From: Trichostrongylus colubriformis
Lineage: Eukaryota > Nematoda > Chromadorea > Rhabditida > Trichostrongylidae
Direction of reading: 5' to 3'
Assembly: GCA_963978905.1 (NCBI GenBank)
Contig: OZ022258.1
Location: 35,153,282-35,217,281, forward strand
Length of the DNA stretch: 64,000 nucleotides
Positions 1 to 11,671 of this stretch are shown here, in pieces. Position numbers and translations under genes: made by a program. Within the stretch, counting starts at the first letter, position 1. The number at the start of each line of letters is the position of its first letter. The notes beneath the pieces were generated by a model. That model was given only the letters and a program-made list of their open reading frames with translations. It had not been told where the DNA came from and ran no database searches.

Positions 1-827
1 GAAGGAAGGATTTTGAGTACCTCTCTCTCACGTACTATGCCGTCTCTACTGACGTCAAGAGCAGAACGAATAAACAGTTCGACCGTACAGTTTGTACTTG
101 GCAAATGAGTACGATTGTAATCATTTGATTGTGTGGATTGCTTGCTCGTCCCGTCCAGTTCTCTTAGTGTTCATGTATGCAGACACACTTTTTATATTTA
201 CCACTCTCCGAATTTCTCTACACACTGAGTATTGAACGCTATCGTTTGCTGCGATCCTTTTTGTTGTGTCTCAAGGTTATTTTGATGCTCAACCGATCTT
301 ACTCAATCTCAGTGTGAGCGATGATTTGTGTTCAAAGAGTGATCAGATGTAATTACTCGGAAGGGTAGTCCTAGATCCAAGGAAACGCCGTGTGGCGCAA
401 CTCGCGGTAAAAAGGGGGCGCTGGCTTATAAATAAACCCCTACAGTGGCTCGAGAGCATTTCACACAGGCCATTGTGGGGCTCTCTTCAGGAATTGTCAG
501 CCACGCTCTTAGCACACAAGGGTTTGCAGCGAGCTGTGTATGGCCGCTGCTCTTTACAGATTCACATGGTTCTAATCGATGCTTCAGTAGTGGGGCGCGG
601 CGAAAAATGTTTGCCACAGTAGGCAACTGAAAGTATAGGAAGCGCTTCATCATTGCAGTGTTAAGCACATCCAGTGTCATAATGGACAACCTACCGAATT
701 ATCAGAGTGGCCTTTATCATGATCTCTGTAATTTCCGTTAAATGACTGTGCAAGAGCTCTATTGCTCCGTCGCTTTCTTCTCCTGTAGCCTCTAACTCGT
801 CCCTATATACTGTCTATTTCAGGTAAA
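1..827. other. Upstream region, no gene recognised
   Basis: No conserved protein, RNA gene or clear repeat is recognisable here. The short open frames around 392-689 occur on both strands and look like chance. The last part leads into the trans-splice-type acceptor before the ATG at 828, so regulatory sequence of that gene may lie here (inference). Confidence 0.4.
815..822 (+). promoter_or_regulatory. Candidate spliced-leader trans-splice acceptor
   Basis: A tract reading TATTTCAG ends at 822, five bases before the ATG at 828. It matches the nematode TTTTCAG acceptor consensus and no in-phase coding exon is visible upstream, so spliced-leader addition is the simplest reading. That is an inference, not direct proof. 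Confidence 0.5.
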
Positions 828-3800
828 ATGCTTTTCTATGTGGCAGCTGTGTGGTGTGCTCTTATAGTACAGACACTTTCATGGTCCATACCAGACGGTA
901 TGTTCTTTTTTGTTTTCGTATTCAGTTGCACTTTTCCGCTTTTTTTGTACTCATTGAATTTTCTAGCTATAATTGTAGCAATGGAATATATTATATTCAA
1001 GATCTCATACAAATCGCAAGAATTTCAAGATAACTTGTAATTCTGCTGGCGTTGTTTGACTTCACTGAAAACACCGAGAGAGGTCAACGTAGCGTATTGC
1101 AAATTGGATAATATGAAAGTTGTGGTGCTCAGCAGTGTTACAGTCATAAAGAAAGAACCAAATAAGACGGCGAGGAACCTGAGAAATAAGAATTCGGAAA
1201 CTCCCTTTTCAGTGCTTCTCTTTCGTCCGTTTCAGTAGCCGGAGGGATAGAATGCATTAGGGCGAGGGGCTGAATCAGCCGACCGCGCACGTTGTTTCGC
1301 CCTCGCCGGCAACTCCCGCGGCATAGGCCGCGGGCTCGTCACAAGACCCTTAGCCGTCCTCCTTCAGCGCGTGTTTCGCCACACATCACGCCTTCTGAAG
1401 TGATACAACTGTATTCGAAAGTTCTCACTTCCTTCTTACCCTTCACACTGTCTTTAACCAATCGGTGCCAGCCTCATTTAAGTCTATAGCCGCAAGGTTT
1501 TGAGTATTTACTGTCATTTACTGCTGTGCTGTGCTGTCAAGTAGTCGTAATAAGCATGATTTCCAGAGATCTGTGCGAAGAAACTCGTGCAAAAAAAATT
1601 TTAAGACGGAATATTTACTCCGTTGAACAATTTTGCGGACGATGTGCGGGCAAGAAAGTGCGACTAACCACAGATTAGGGCCAGAGCTTATCTATCCATG
1701 TGGGTCTCAATTAAAAGAACCAAAATTGCAAAATGCCGTTCTGAAGCGAGTGAGGGGAGGGGGTATCAAAGTTTGCTTGTGATCGCTTGTGATGAGTTTG
1801 CCTCATTGGCGAAACCCTTTGTCATTAGCACGACTACCGCTAAACCAGCAGCGACCACCGTGGTTCATGAACCGGAGCTGTAGGCGCGAGGTTGTGGGTT
1901 TGCTCTCCGCCGGGACGTATTTTTGCATTACGTGTTTCATCGTCAATAAGTGATTTTCTTTCACTCTTGAACGTTTTCTTATACTGGCACCTAGTCGCTC
2001 CCATCATTTGCACTGTCACTGTATTTATAACTACTTGCATTACTCATGAGGGAAGGGTACCAGTTCGAAGAGGCCGTTTGCAAGACACATCACTAGAATC
2101 TGTATCCAAAATCTATCAAACGATTCTCTAACTTATCTAGGTTTCTGTGAGTAAATAATACTGCGACATGATCCATTGGGAGCTTATGGCACACGGGCTC
2201 GACGTTTACGCGCAAAACCGCGTGCCATGAGGTGTGATTTTTGTGTTGAGGAGGATGGTGGGTTGAACAAAAACGAAGTTGTTGTCCCTTGCCGAGACTA
2301 TGCTCTTACTTAACGCTTGTTACGTACGTTTAGTGTGATGGGGAAGTGTATTAAGCATGTCCACTATTATCATTATTACTATGTCTACTACTATTACTAT
2401 TATCCATTTTTAACGAAGTTATGACGGGGCGACGGTTTGTGCCGTTTAATCCGTCGGCCACCGTCGATTTTTCAAAAAATGTGAGCGGTATTGTAGGTTA
2501 TCTTTGTTCAGGTTGCACGATTTTTTTGCAAAAAAAAAACACAAAAACTATTACTACCCCTGGCCACCCCTAATTTTCCGAAAAGGGCCTAAAACTGGAT
2601 CGACTCCTTGTGTGCGAATACTGGTTCGACTCCTTGTGCGCGAATATCATAATCCTTTTACGCATCTACTTCTACGTATTGTGCCCTCTTCTTTCGCATG
2701 ATTATAGCCTATGTGAATAGTGGCAAGTTGGTGGTTCAAGGACAATGAGGTGCCGTAAACCCCCCTTGCCTGGGGTCTTCCTAAGGCGCTGATCGCGTGG
2801 GGTCCTGAGCGATTTCGTTCGTTCGAGTTAAAGGCACACCTCGCGAAAAATTGTGAGAGCTATCGCGCGTGACAGGATGGTAGAGGCCCTGGTTTACCTA
2901 CTGGTGAAGAAAAATGTATCAAAACCCCTCGAAACCACCAAAAATTAAGCTCCCTGCCCTCAGTCCTCGTGCGAGTACTGGAGATTATAGATCTTTTCCT
3001 CGATGATATCGCGCGAAATGCTACGATATCACCTGTTCTTCCCTGTTGAATTGATGTTCGCTATTGATATCGCTGCCTTATCTTGTCTTATCGCAAGTTT
3101 CCCGCTCGTCTGTGCCGGGTGTGATTCGGCTCGGTGGGCTCAGCTCGGCTCAGGTCGACCAGGCCGTACGCGGCGGGGGTGAGCCGTAATGTCGCGAAAA
3201 GGGCGCAATCTTCACAACTATCCAAGGGTCTACCTGCCCTGATAAGGTAAGGACCACTTTGATTATCGCGTGGTGTGCCTTTAAGTTGTCAGCAAGCCCC
3301 AGTACGTTGACATAATGCATTCCTGCTATGGAACCTGGATCTCGCTTTGGGCTCATTCACGCGCTGTAAGAGAAGAACAACCGTATCCATTTGCCTTTGC
3401 ACCAACTGAAAACATTAGATTAAATTACACTCAATGACTAGCTTTTGAATAACAATGCGTTTCTAGATAGCCCTAGAAGTTGGCGTAATCTAAAATCCCT
3501 ATCAGAAACGACACAGCGTCAACAATCCCAAGAGAACGCTTAGTTGATCTAGACGCTTTCTTTTTCCACTATCTGTCTACATGATAAAACGAACGAAAGA
3601 TCGACACAAAGCATCACAAGGGAATGCTGCGGAGGTTGATTTCTTATTTTGCATTATAGCTAATAAATTTTTGCTGTACCATTATGCTCTACAAAAATGA
3701 TGAAATGTAAAATTAATAACAAGTATAGTAACGTTATTCAATTTTTGAGGCACCATATCGGTCCAATGGATATATTCCAATAAATCGGCAAGCGGAGACG

Positions 3801-6503
3801 CGGATCCTAATTTCTTCAGCCTGGAATCAGTCAAAGGTTAAGAACCCTCGAGAAGAAGGGGGAAAGCTCAGCCTCCCTTCTTCTCGAGGCTCAGCTCGGC
3901 TCAGGTCGACCAGGCCGTACGCGGCGGGGGTGAGCCGTAATGTCGCGAAAAGGGCGCAATCTTCACAGCTATCCAAGGGTCTACCTGCCCTGATAAGGTA
4001 AGGACCACTTTGATTATCGCGTGGTGTGCCTTTAAGTTGTCAGCAAGCCCCAGTACGTTGACATAATGCATTCCTGCTATGGAACCAGGATCTCGCTTTG
4101 GGCTCATTCACGCGCTGTAAGAGAAGAACAACTGTATCTATTTGCCTACCTTGGCACAATTACCAATAGTTTCTGCATGCGAAATAGCTCGTACTTGTCG
4201 GATAGCCTGTTATTTTTTCTCTACTATCTGAATCTTCTTTTATCGTGAATCTACTTTCTTATGGCGCACCATTGAGTGTAAATAAATGATACTCCTATAT
4301 ATAATTCGCTTAATATGTCTGTGCGTGTGTGTGTCCGTCTGTTTGTCATGAAATTCATATCTCGCGTCACAGCAGAGCTTGGACGCTGAATTTTACAAGT
4401 GATATAGTGGGTGCCAAGGGAACCCCAGCGGTGGTGGTCCGACAGTGATAGCAGCTGATAAGGGCTGATAAGGAACCTTGGAAGGCAAATGTCGTCAAAT
4501 CCGTTTCGCTTTCCGCAATGGATGTTTTGCGGGGTAGGACCGGGACATCAATGGTGGATGACCCGCATTGATAGAGATTGTTAAGATTCGATAAAGAGCG
4601 TAAAAAGGCTAGAGTCAAATCTGCTTCCCTTTTCGCATTGGTCCCGGAGCGTTCATACTCACAGGTGTTTTGCGAAGTGCAACGGGGACATCGATGATGG
4701 GTGATGCAGCTTGATAACGGTTGATAAAATTTGATTAGGAGCGTGAGAAGGAAAATGTCACCAAGACCGGTACGCTTTTGCGGCTTACAGTGGAATGTTC
4801 ACATTCGCAGGTATTGTAGGAAACAGGGACCTCAGTGGTACTGTTGGGTGCAGGGGCCTCACTGATAACGGCCTACAGTGGCTGATAAGAACCGTTAGGA
4901 ATCGGATGGGATGAAATCCTTCGCTTGCTTCTACTATACGATCGCTTTAGCAAAAGCGTCTGATGCTCAGTGCTATTGGGTGAGCATATTTTGTTTATGT
5001 TCTGATAACACTTGCCGATGTATCGCCCGCTAAAGTGCCTAGCGTCCCAAACTGGTGCATTTCTTTTGATACTGCGATCTACATTGATAATCATGATACA
5101 CCTATATTTGTGATAGCAAAGCGAGCGTTTCACTCGGAAACATTTTCTAATGCGCTACTGGCAGCAACACTGGGTATCGACCGCTAGACTATGCAAATTC
5201 CAAATAGTTAAACATGTTCACGAAAACGATAAACGTCGACAATCGGGATATGGATCTACCATGAATGTGTAAGAACTAGATGCTCAGCAAGTGAACAATT
5301 TGTTACCAATCGATGCAATCGAATATAAAACTGTCTATCTCTGAACTACCCAAAATCCCAATGTGACCTAAACCAGTTGGCTCGCGCACACTACTGCGCA
5401 CGATTCGTGTCGATGACGTGCAAAACGGGTTCGATGCAAAGCGCCTGAAGTATAACAACACCGAGATGTTTTTTTATCACGCCATCTTCTCTGCTTCTAT
5501 CCAAATGAATAGCTCAGCTGAAATCAGAGGAAAGGAAGTTTCCACTCAACTCCACACACACCTGTGGTCGTGCCAAACAAACCCGTTTTGCACAGCATCG
5601 CCATGAATCGCGCGCAGTAGTGTGCGCCCGCCAGCTGGTTAGATAAATAATTAGATAGAAAGCCAGTGAAATAGCAGTCTCCTGAAAATTCCATCTTGCT
5701 GATCCTCGAGTAAAGTAGCTGTGAGGCAGTGCACATATAAAAAACGCACTTTTCAAAATGCGTGAATTTCCCCAATTGAAATATCACGGCTTAAATCTCA
5801 GTGTAATGTGCGATAGAACAACGGTGCTTCATTTCTCCGAGCTCGACAAGTTCGTTTCAGATTTGCCTAACAGGAGTATAAAGCATTTTAAACACTGAAT
5901 TCCGTATAGAATGCAAAGAGAAGATTGTCCACTTAAAATCTCATTCGAGAGCCACTACAATTTCGAAGCAGAATGTAGAGAGGTGTGAAGGGACATCTCC
6001 TTACAAAATAACCAATGTTCGGCATGAATTGGTCAAAAATATAATCAACAATACGTTTGACATTCCCACTTTTTCAGATGAGGTAGAAAAGCGGTATCAC
6101 TACGTGAGCAATCCTATCTCCCGATTAGTTGAGGAGCGAGGCGTGATGAGCGAGGACCTACGGAGGATGTTCCCTGTCGTGAGTACATTTCCACTGTCGG
6201 CAATTACATTAAACCGAGACAGTCATTTAACCATGTGAGAAAGAGTTCTCAGGAGGCTGGAATTGCTAATGACAAATTACTCTTTAGCAACCTCGAACTG
6301 TGTTTAATTGAAGGTGAAGTGTGAGGCTGATGGAAGGGAGTTTCATGTTCCTAAAGAAGATTCATAATCTCGTTCAGTTTCAGCCAAGACAGAAGCGTTT
6401 TGAAGGCTTGGCCGATTACGTCGCTCTAGAAGATCCAAACGCAAAACGTACCTCGCTGAAACGACTCGCCATTCTTAGCGCAAGAGGATTCGGCCGGAAG
6501 TGA
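828..6503 (+). CDS. Candidate secreted neuropeptide-like precursor, three exons
   Basis: Exons 828-897, 6078-6178 and 6384-6503 join in phase (70+101+120 nt) into 96 codons plus stop. Exon 1 encodes a hydrophobic signal peptide (MLFYVAAVWCALIVQTLSWS). Exons 2 and 3 read as a precursor with Lys-Arg at EVEKR, QKR, NAKR and SLKR, and an Arg-Arg before MFPVPRQ. The C-terminus is LAILSARGFGRK followed by stop, so trimming would give an amidated nonapeptide LAILSARGF-NH2. Splice sites fit: acceptors CTTTTTCAG and CAGTTTCAG, donors GTATGT and GTGAGT. Intron 1 is long (5180 bp) and full of repeats, so an extra small exon is possible. I do not recognise the family. Secretion and amidation are inferred from general prohormone-convertase and PAM rules. 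Confidence 0.6.
1690..1880. repeat. Diverged copy of the 11.7-12.1 kb hairpin arm family
   Basis: The segment from AACCAAAATTGC through TCTGAAGCGAGTGAG to CTCATTGGCGAAACCC matches, with divergence, the arm sequence of the hairpin at 11672-12137 (ACCAAAATTGCTACC, TCTGAAGCGAGTTACG, CTCATTGGCGAGGC). It is a dispersed repeat inside the first intron of the neuropeptide-like gene. No coding function is seen. Confidence 0.6.
2190..2710. repeat. Internal fragment of the Tc5-like MITE family
   Basis: Several blocks occur in the same order as in the interior of the element at 39398-40445: GCGCAAAACC, GAACAAA with AAGTTGTTG/AGTCGTTG, ACCCTTGCC-like text, GTGTGATGG, TTGTTCAGGTTGC, CCTGGYCA, TTTTCCGAA, and ATCATAATC with TTTTTACGCA. 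It is diverged and lacks the terminal repeats. It lies in intron 1 of the neuropeptide-like gene. Confidence 0.6.
3137..3396. repeat. Direct repeat, copy 1 of a recent 260-bp duplication
   Basis: This block, starting at GGCTCAGCTCGGCTCAGG, recurs 751 bp downstream at 3888-4147 with only a few substitutions (for example CACAAC versus CACAGC). The near identity suggests a recent local duplication or insertion of two copies of one element. The open frame inside it on the minus strand is the same in both copies but resembles no known protein. Confidence 0.85.
3888..4147. repeat. Direct repeat, copy 2, preceded by a small hairpin
   Basis: Near-identical to 3137-3396. Just before it, CCTCGAGAAGAAGGG at about 3846 and CCCTTCTTCTCGAGG ending at 3888 form a 15-bp perfect stem with a short loop. 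Copy 1 lacks this hairpin. Confidence 0.85.
4372..4930. repeat. Degenerate tandem repeat, about four units
   Basis: A motif of the form GCWNTGATAACGG.TGATAAG followed by AAGGMAAATGTC and CGCTTTTSGC recurs near 4450, 4564, 4709 and 4860, with spacing of about 115-150 bp. Units are strongly diverged. A GT/GTCC-rich simple stretch (4318-4350) precedes it. No protein is encoded. Confidence 0.6.
5372..5641. mobile_element. Palindromic MITE (GCGCACACTACTGCGC family), copy 1
   Basis: Arms of about 65 bp are inverted: left reads AGTTGGCTCGCGCACACTAC, right (reverse complement) AGCTGGCGGGCGCACACTAC, continuing to CAAAACGGGTT. The interior of about 140 bp is non-coding. A second member of the family lies at 62697-62944. 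Non-autonomous DNA transposon is the likely class; the target duplication is not clear. Confidence 0.7.
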
Positions 6504-6815
6504 CGAAAATAGCATGCTGTGTACTTGCTTTTGTCGTGATCTCCTTATAAGTCATTCTCTTGTGTCCAGTTCATCTACGATCTCAGTTTCTTTTTTTAAC
6601 CGGCAATGTGCAAAACTCAGTAAATGTTATTAGAATGTTAGAATGAGTTATTACACAAATTTTATATGGATGTTACTTTTCGAAGCTGAGCCATCACACG
6701 TGGGGAAGACTGTTTAAAAAGTAGCTTGTTCCTAGACCGATTGGCTTTCTATGCATCTGAGGCATCATTTGAGTAACATGATCATTTGCCTCTCTTATAT
6801 ACATGTAGCTGTTCT

Positions 6816-6905
6816 AATACGTTGGTGCATAAGTCTCGCGACACGTGCGACTCTTTTCAGGACTTTATCGCTTTGAAGCTTTCAGATATATGCCTCTGTC
6901 CGGAT
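6816..6905. repeat. Solo mariner-like or MITE terminal repeat
   Basis: The stretch starting GTTGGTGCATAAGTCTCGCG and running through CAGGACTTTATCGCTTTGAA is a diverged copy of the repeat at 7177-7243 (GGCTGATGCATAAGTTAAGC) and its inverse at 12889-12955. It looks like a single end of a TTAGGTTGG-type element. Confidence 0.5.
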
Positions 6906-7269
6906 GTTCACAAGGCACGTTCTAAGAAACAAACTTTCCACTCTTCTCGCCACGCTCGCTCGTCTATGCTGTCATAGGTGCAACGTTAGCACACCCCAAA
7001 ATGACGGCGAGTGTACCAATCAGGCGTTAAAGTACGAAGTACTATCACATCCGTAGATTGATACTGTTAAGCATTTAGTTGGTCATCGCCGTGAGGGATT
7101 GTTTTTCTCTGTCGTCTCCCTCATCATAATTTCATTTGCGGACAGATAGACAAACTTGCATAATTACATATTTATTAGGCTGATGCATAAGTTAAGCGGC
7201 ACATGCGTCATTTTTTTTAAGACTTTACTACCTTAAAGTTTTCGCAGAAATAGCTGTATTCTACCGCTT

Positions 7270-8662
7270 ACCCCAAATGAGTGGATGGCTGTTAGTCAAT
7301 GCCCTCTGTACAGAGGTTGAAGAAGACGAGGCTGACCCATTGCGGGAGGGCAACGATGAAGGCCAAGAAGCTGCTGCAGGTACCACCAAGGGGTCCTTGC
7401 TATTTGGAGATGTGGAAGTGACTAAGCAGCAAGTATGAGTCCTGGACTTACGGAATATATTTGAACATAACTGTGAAGCTTTGTACTCGTAATGTACATG
7501 GAAAAGCAGTTGCATTCTATTTGTCAAGTGGGAGAGGAATCCGTTCTTTGTCATGTATGAATACACATTTCCGTTTTGTCCAATACGATTATCTGCTAGA
7601 ACTGAGGCAAATCGAAAGGGAAGGTGAGCTCGAAAGCAATACTTCGTCTGGTTTGTTCGTCGAAATATGTTGCTGTTTTGGCTAAGTACTAGATGAAATG
7701 TGCGTGAATGGGCTGATTGCATTGCGCACTTTGACAGACATTTTGAAAGAAGAAGTAACGTCGAAAATTGGTTGGGGAGTTACACTACATGAAAGTGACA
7801 TCCGGCCGATGGCTCTGCAGATCAACAATGAAACACTGCTAGTGGAAGACTTCAAGGCGTGCCATAGATGGATTCAGGGCTTCACGCGAAAGTGCGGCAT
7901 TGTGTCGAGGCACATCACGACTTTCCGCTCTAGGCAAAGTTTTCTGGGCAGAAATAGGATAGCTACAACAGTTGAAAACTTTGTTCAACTTGTGAGAAAA
8001 GGTAGGAGTCTCACTACTGTCAGATTTTGATCACTTTATTCTTGAACTTGAGTTCACGTACTCGAATATAGCTTTTTCCTAGGAATGGAGGAGTGGCCAC
8101 TAGATGTCAAATGCAATGCCGACCAAAGCGGATTTCTGAAGGAGTTCCACACCTGTCGATCGCTGGCTTTGAGAGGCTTGAAGCAGGTAGAGAGAGTTAT
8201 GCAGTCAGTGTCTGCAACGACACACTACTTCACTGTACTCCCTTGCTTGTTTGCTGATGAGCACCTCGGCCAAAAACTTCTTGTGGTAATGCTGTCTGCT
8301 GTAGGAAGATTTCGCACGTCTAAATTTTCCAAACATGGTTTTAACAGGGGTGAGTGGCAAGTTTCCTGCAAAGGGATTCTTCTGTGCCAGAAATCTGGAG
8401 GTTCGAGTCTGTAGGATCCGCAATTAACAAGCAGTTGATGTTAGATTGGGTGGCATTCTGAGTAGCGGCTCTAGAGTCCCCAACTGCAATGCTGCTTATA
8501 GTGAACTCGTGGGCTTCCTTCGAGGATCGTGACGCTATAAACTCTGCACTGCCGCTGCATAAGCAACTGAAGGTCTTGAACATCCTTCCAGGTGCCACAA
8601 GCCTTATCCAGCCATTAGAAACCTACTTCTTCTTGCCAGTCAAGGCAATGTACGAAGAATAA
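7270..8662 (+). pseudogene. Tc4/Tc5-type (CENP-B/DDE) transposase remnant
   Basis: Conceptual pieces in order: an N-terminal peptide MSGWLLVNALCTEVEEDEAD (7278 on) with an acidic tract; a CENP-B/Tc5-type helix-turn-helix at 7800-7920 (FKACHRWIQGF, CGIVSRHITTF); a DDE_1-like core at 8085-8300 with NADQSGF, TCRSLALRG and SATTHYFTVLPCL; and a C-terminal catalytic-region peptide at 8560-8640 (LPGATSLIQPLETYFFLPVK). The pieces sit in different frames with stops between, and intron-like gaps are possible. It is a broken transposase of a cut-and-paste DNA element. The family call is from motif recognition. Confidence 0.75.
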
Positions 8663-8867
8663 CGAGTGTCGGTAAACGGACAAATGTGCGGCGGTACTCA
8701 CTGCCGCGACGCATGAGCTCGCGCGTCGCGGCCTCCATCATGGCGCGCGATGGCATGCTTATGAGCTCTAGGTCTTCTTATCTCATCGAGCAAGGCTCTT
8801 CGTGAGCAGCATAGAGATCTTCGACTACTAAGGTATGTGTAAAAGAGTGACTCCTACCTCGCGGAGC

Positions 8868-9085
8868 GGCGAGCCAAGACGTGGGGGCTAATATGGGGTG
8901 TCGACAAATATCGTTGTTGAGTTTATGACATCGGTGAGAAGAAAGCAACACTTGTCATCACAGAATGTATACTCAAGTGTATATTTTAACCTAGGCCTGC
9001 GAGGGAAGGAAGCCCCGACGTGGGGCTAATATGGGGTGTCGCCGAATATCATTGTTGAGCTAGTATTGGTGAGACGGAAGCAACT
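8868..9085. repeat. Two direct repeats of about 75 bp
   Basis: GACGTGGGGGCTAATATGGG (from about 8879) and GACGTGGGGCTAATATGGGG (from about 9016) start two similar copies that continue GTGTCGNCRAATATCRTTGTTGAG and then GGTGAGA.GAAAGCAAC. No gene is associated. Confidence 0.7.
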
Positions 9086-10600
9086 CTACATTCGCCACTA
9101 AAGCGCGCCGACCCTACAACAACGGGAACCGAAGGCTTCCGCAATTCCTAAGTTGGCGATTTGGACCCCCTTTCGCAATGACAACGGATCATTCTCCTCT
9201 TCTTCACCGCTGCCCCACAGTACCCTCCGTCTCGTCGAACTACCAAGTAAGAGCAACGTTGGCTTCCCTACCAATCATGCGTAGTACACTCTGCGAGTAT
9301 CTCGCCACGTACTCTCTTACTCGGAGTGCGCAGACGGAGCGACGAAATGGGAGAAAGCCTGTGCCCACTGATGACGAAGCTCACGCGTTGCGTTGCGGTA
9401 GTGAGTACCTCCGCACATTTGTCCGTTTACCACTCCCCAAGAATGACGGCGTATTGTATAATGGCCATGACATTATTTTCTCGGGGTGCACCTGCGACTC
9501 AACTCTTCGACTGCTGTTGCTTCTGTACTTTCAGTTTTGTGCGCCAAGGTTTAGGAGGTTCCTTTCTTACTCATGGAATGCTGCCGCTTATTTGAACACA
9601 CACCCGGATGATTCGAAACTTCTGTACTTTCCATCTCATTTGGTTAGTAATTGCAACTCTACTGGCTGTGGTAACCTATTTTTCATTCGATCTCTCATTG
9701 CGAAGAAGCTCTTTGTTTCAAACATTTTGCTGTAGATTATCATATTTGTTTACAAGGTCAAGACTGCTATGTTATGAAAATGAAGTCCACAGATGGAAAA
9801 CCAACCCATACACAATTTGGGACCTCGAAATGCATGCAAATCAACATAAAAGTGCTTCTCAAGCACAAAGGAAGAAATTTTATGAAATGCAAAAATCTGC
9901 TAAGCCCAGGTCCCCGATCCATGGCGTGCCGATTACGAGGCCGAACGCTTACCTGCAGACCATCTATACCACTACTCAGACGCGAATGCCCGATCGTGGC
10001 TATTTCTCTTACTGCCATTTCTTTTCCCGCGCGCGCGTGGCTGCGGCGCGGTTTCTCACTTGGGCGCATAATATTCTCACGTTAGGAACTTTACAATGCA
10101 TGCATCGTGTTTGGGAGACCATTTCAGTGAACAATTTGGAGTTTGGTCCTCACTGCAATTCTGATGGGTAGGAGTTTGTTTGTGTATAATTAACCTGTAA
10201 ATTCTTCCGAGAAATAGGTGCACAATCAAATTATACATTCCGCTTGTTTTGTTGTACCTGCATAAGTGCTTTATGGAATTACGATGAAGTATCGCAGTAA
10301 TATTTCAAGTGCACCTGACAAGATTAGTGCACCTCACCGGTTGTGGGGCTCTACTTGAGCAATATCAAATTTTGGGTGCTAATGTAGTTAGGGAGGGGAG
10401 GGGACTCATTTACACGCTCGTTCCTCACCTGATACATCCTATAATCATTAGTTTCTTGACTTCTGTGTACCTTCGCATGAGCCTCAGTGACGAGTGGAGG
10501 ACTTATCCCTCAATTAAGGCTTAGACTGTCACAGAGGTTAAAACAACGTTGGACGCTGGATACAGTGGAGTGTTCGCAGTACTTGAAGAGAAATAGCCAC
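9086..10600. other. No recognised gene; long open frames look non-coding
   Basis: Two overlapping plus-strand open frames of 185 and 187 codons (9178-9735, 9608-10171) exist, but their translations have low-complexity runs and no family signature, and the opposite strand is also open at 9767-10069. I treat them as chance or as remains of the surrounding transposon island. Confidence 0.4.
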
Positions 10601-10619
10601 GATCAGAATGCCCTCGCTT

Positions 10620-10806
10620 TCATAGCCGCAGCGACGAAATTCACGTTCTCATGTGTGGCCGTTCATTCAGAAAAACCTCCATAACTCCATTCAGAGAATC
10701 GTTTGACAGATTTTAAAAGTGATTTGAGATCAGCAATCAGAAACACGTCTGATGATATATGTGTCGTTACATATGGCCACTTCAGCCTGGTATCCTTACC
10801 TTGTTA
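10620..10806. repeat. Solo right end of a Tc5-like element
   Basis: The blocks GCCGTTCATTCAGAAAAACC, CCATAACTCC, TTCAGAGAA, TGAGATCAGC, ACGTCTGA, GGCCACTTCAGCCTGG and CCTTACCTTG parallel the right terminal repeat at 40303-40445. The end CCTTG (10803) is followed by TTA, which fits the TNA target rule of Tc4/Tc5 elements. No matching left end was found nearby. Confidence 0.6.
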
Positions 10807-11299
10807 ATGTCTCCGACGATGGGTAGACCCCTATGTGCTCATGACTCCCAGAAACTGTTAGCAGCTTCTATGTCTAGCAAGCGAGTGAGTGGGAAAATGC
10901 AGCTTTGTGTGTGGCCAGTATGTTTGTTATCCTATCGGTGATTGGCAGAATGTCTGCGAGACTTAATAGGAGATGAAGTTAGACACAATCCAGTAAACAA
11001 GAGAAGAGGAGAGTAGTAGGAAAATGTTTCTACCTATATCGATAGCTCAATTTCAGGTTGAACCTGTTGGCTCCAGGTTTTATCGGAAATGGTACCAGTG
11101 TTGTACCAGCAGGTACTACTGTAACGACAGTTGTTTGTACCAAACATATCCACAAACTAGGACTTGCTTTCATTGTTGTCCGGGAAGTAGCTAAAGCAGC
11201 TATTCCACCGTTTTCCAGAAAGCAGCTCTCCCGGCGCGACCACTTGAATCAGCTCGCTGCAAAGATAAAGCGGGAAATAAAAAGAAGCTGAGCTCTGAA

Positions 11300-11404
11300 G
11301 AATTTTCTTTCTCTGGCCCCACTCGAATTGTGTATCCATGGGTTTCACAAATCGTAGCTGAACTTCTGTAGAGTGGGCATTGACTAGCAGCCACTCACTC
11401 ATTG
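11300..11404 (-). pseudogene. Inverted fragment of the Tc5-like transposase N-terminus
   Basis: On the minus strand this reads MSEWLLVNAHSTEVQ, close to the MSGWLLVNALCTEVE start of the transposase remnant at 7278. It is only a fragment and carries no catalytic motif. It supports the view that the region is a scrambled nest of one transposon family. Confidence 0.55.
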
Positions 11405-11671
11405 GAGGTAAGTGGTAGAAGATAGCGATGATCGTACTGCCTATTGTCGTGACTCACCGTCCGACCTCGAGTAAAGCTGCTCAAACCAAGCTGGCAGGAA
11501 GCCGCGCTGCTTACGCCCGCACTCTGCACGCATACGCACGCTTCCCACGCGCTCATGGGAAAGCCCGCCAGTATAGAAGGCTCGAGAAGACCCTGTCTTC
11601 CTAAGTCTCGCTCTTTCGTTACGTTACGCGCCAAAAGCGCATCAGTCTTCGCCTCATGTCGTCTTACAAGC

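Noticed and set aside
9178..10171. Two long plus-strand open frames as genes
   Set aside because: No domain, no consistent codon character, open frames also on the other strand, and the location is inside a transposon island.
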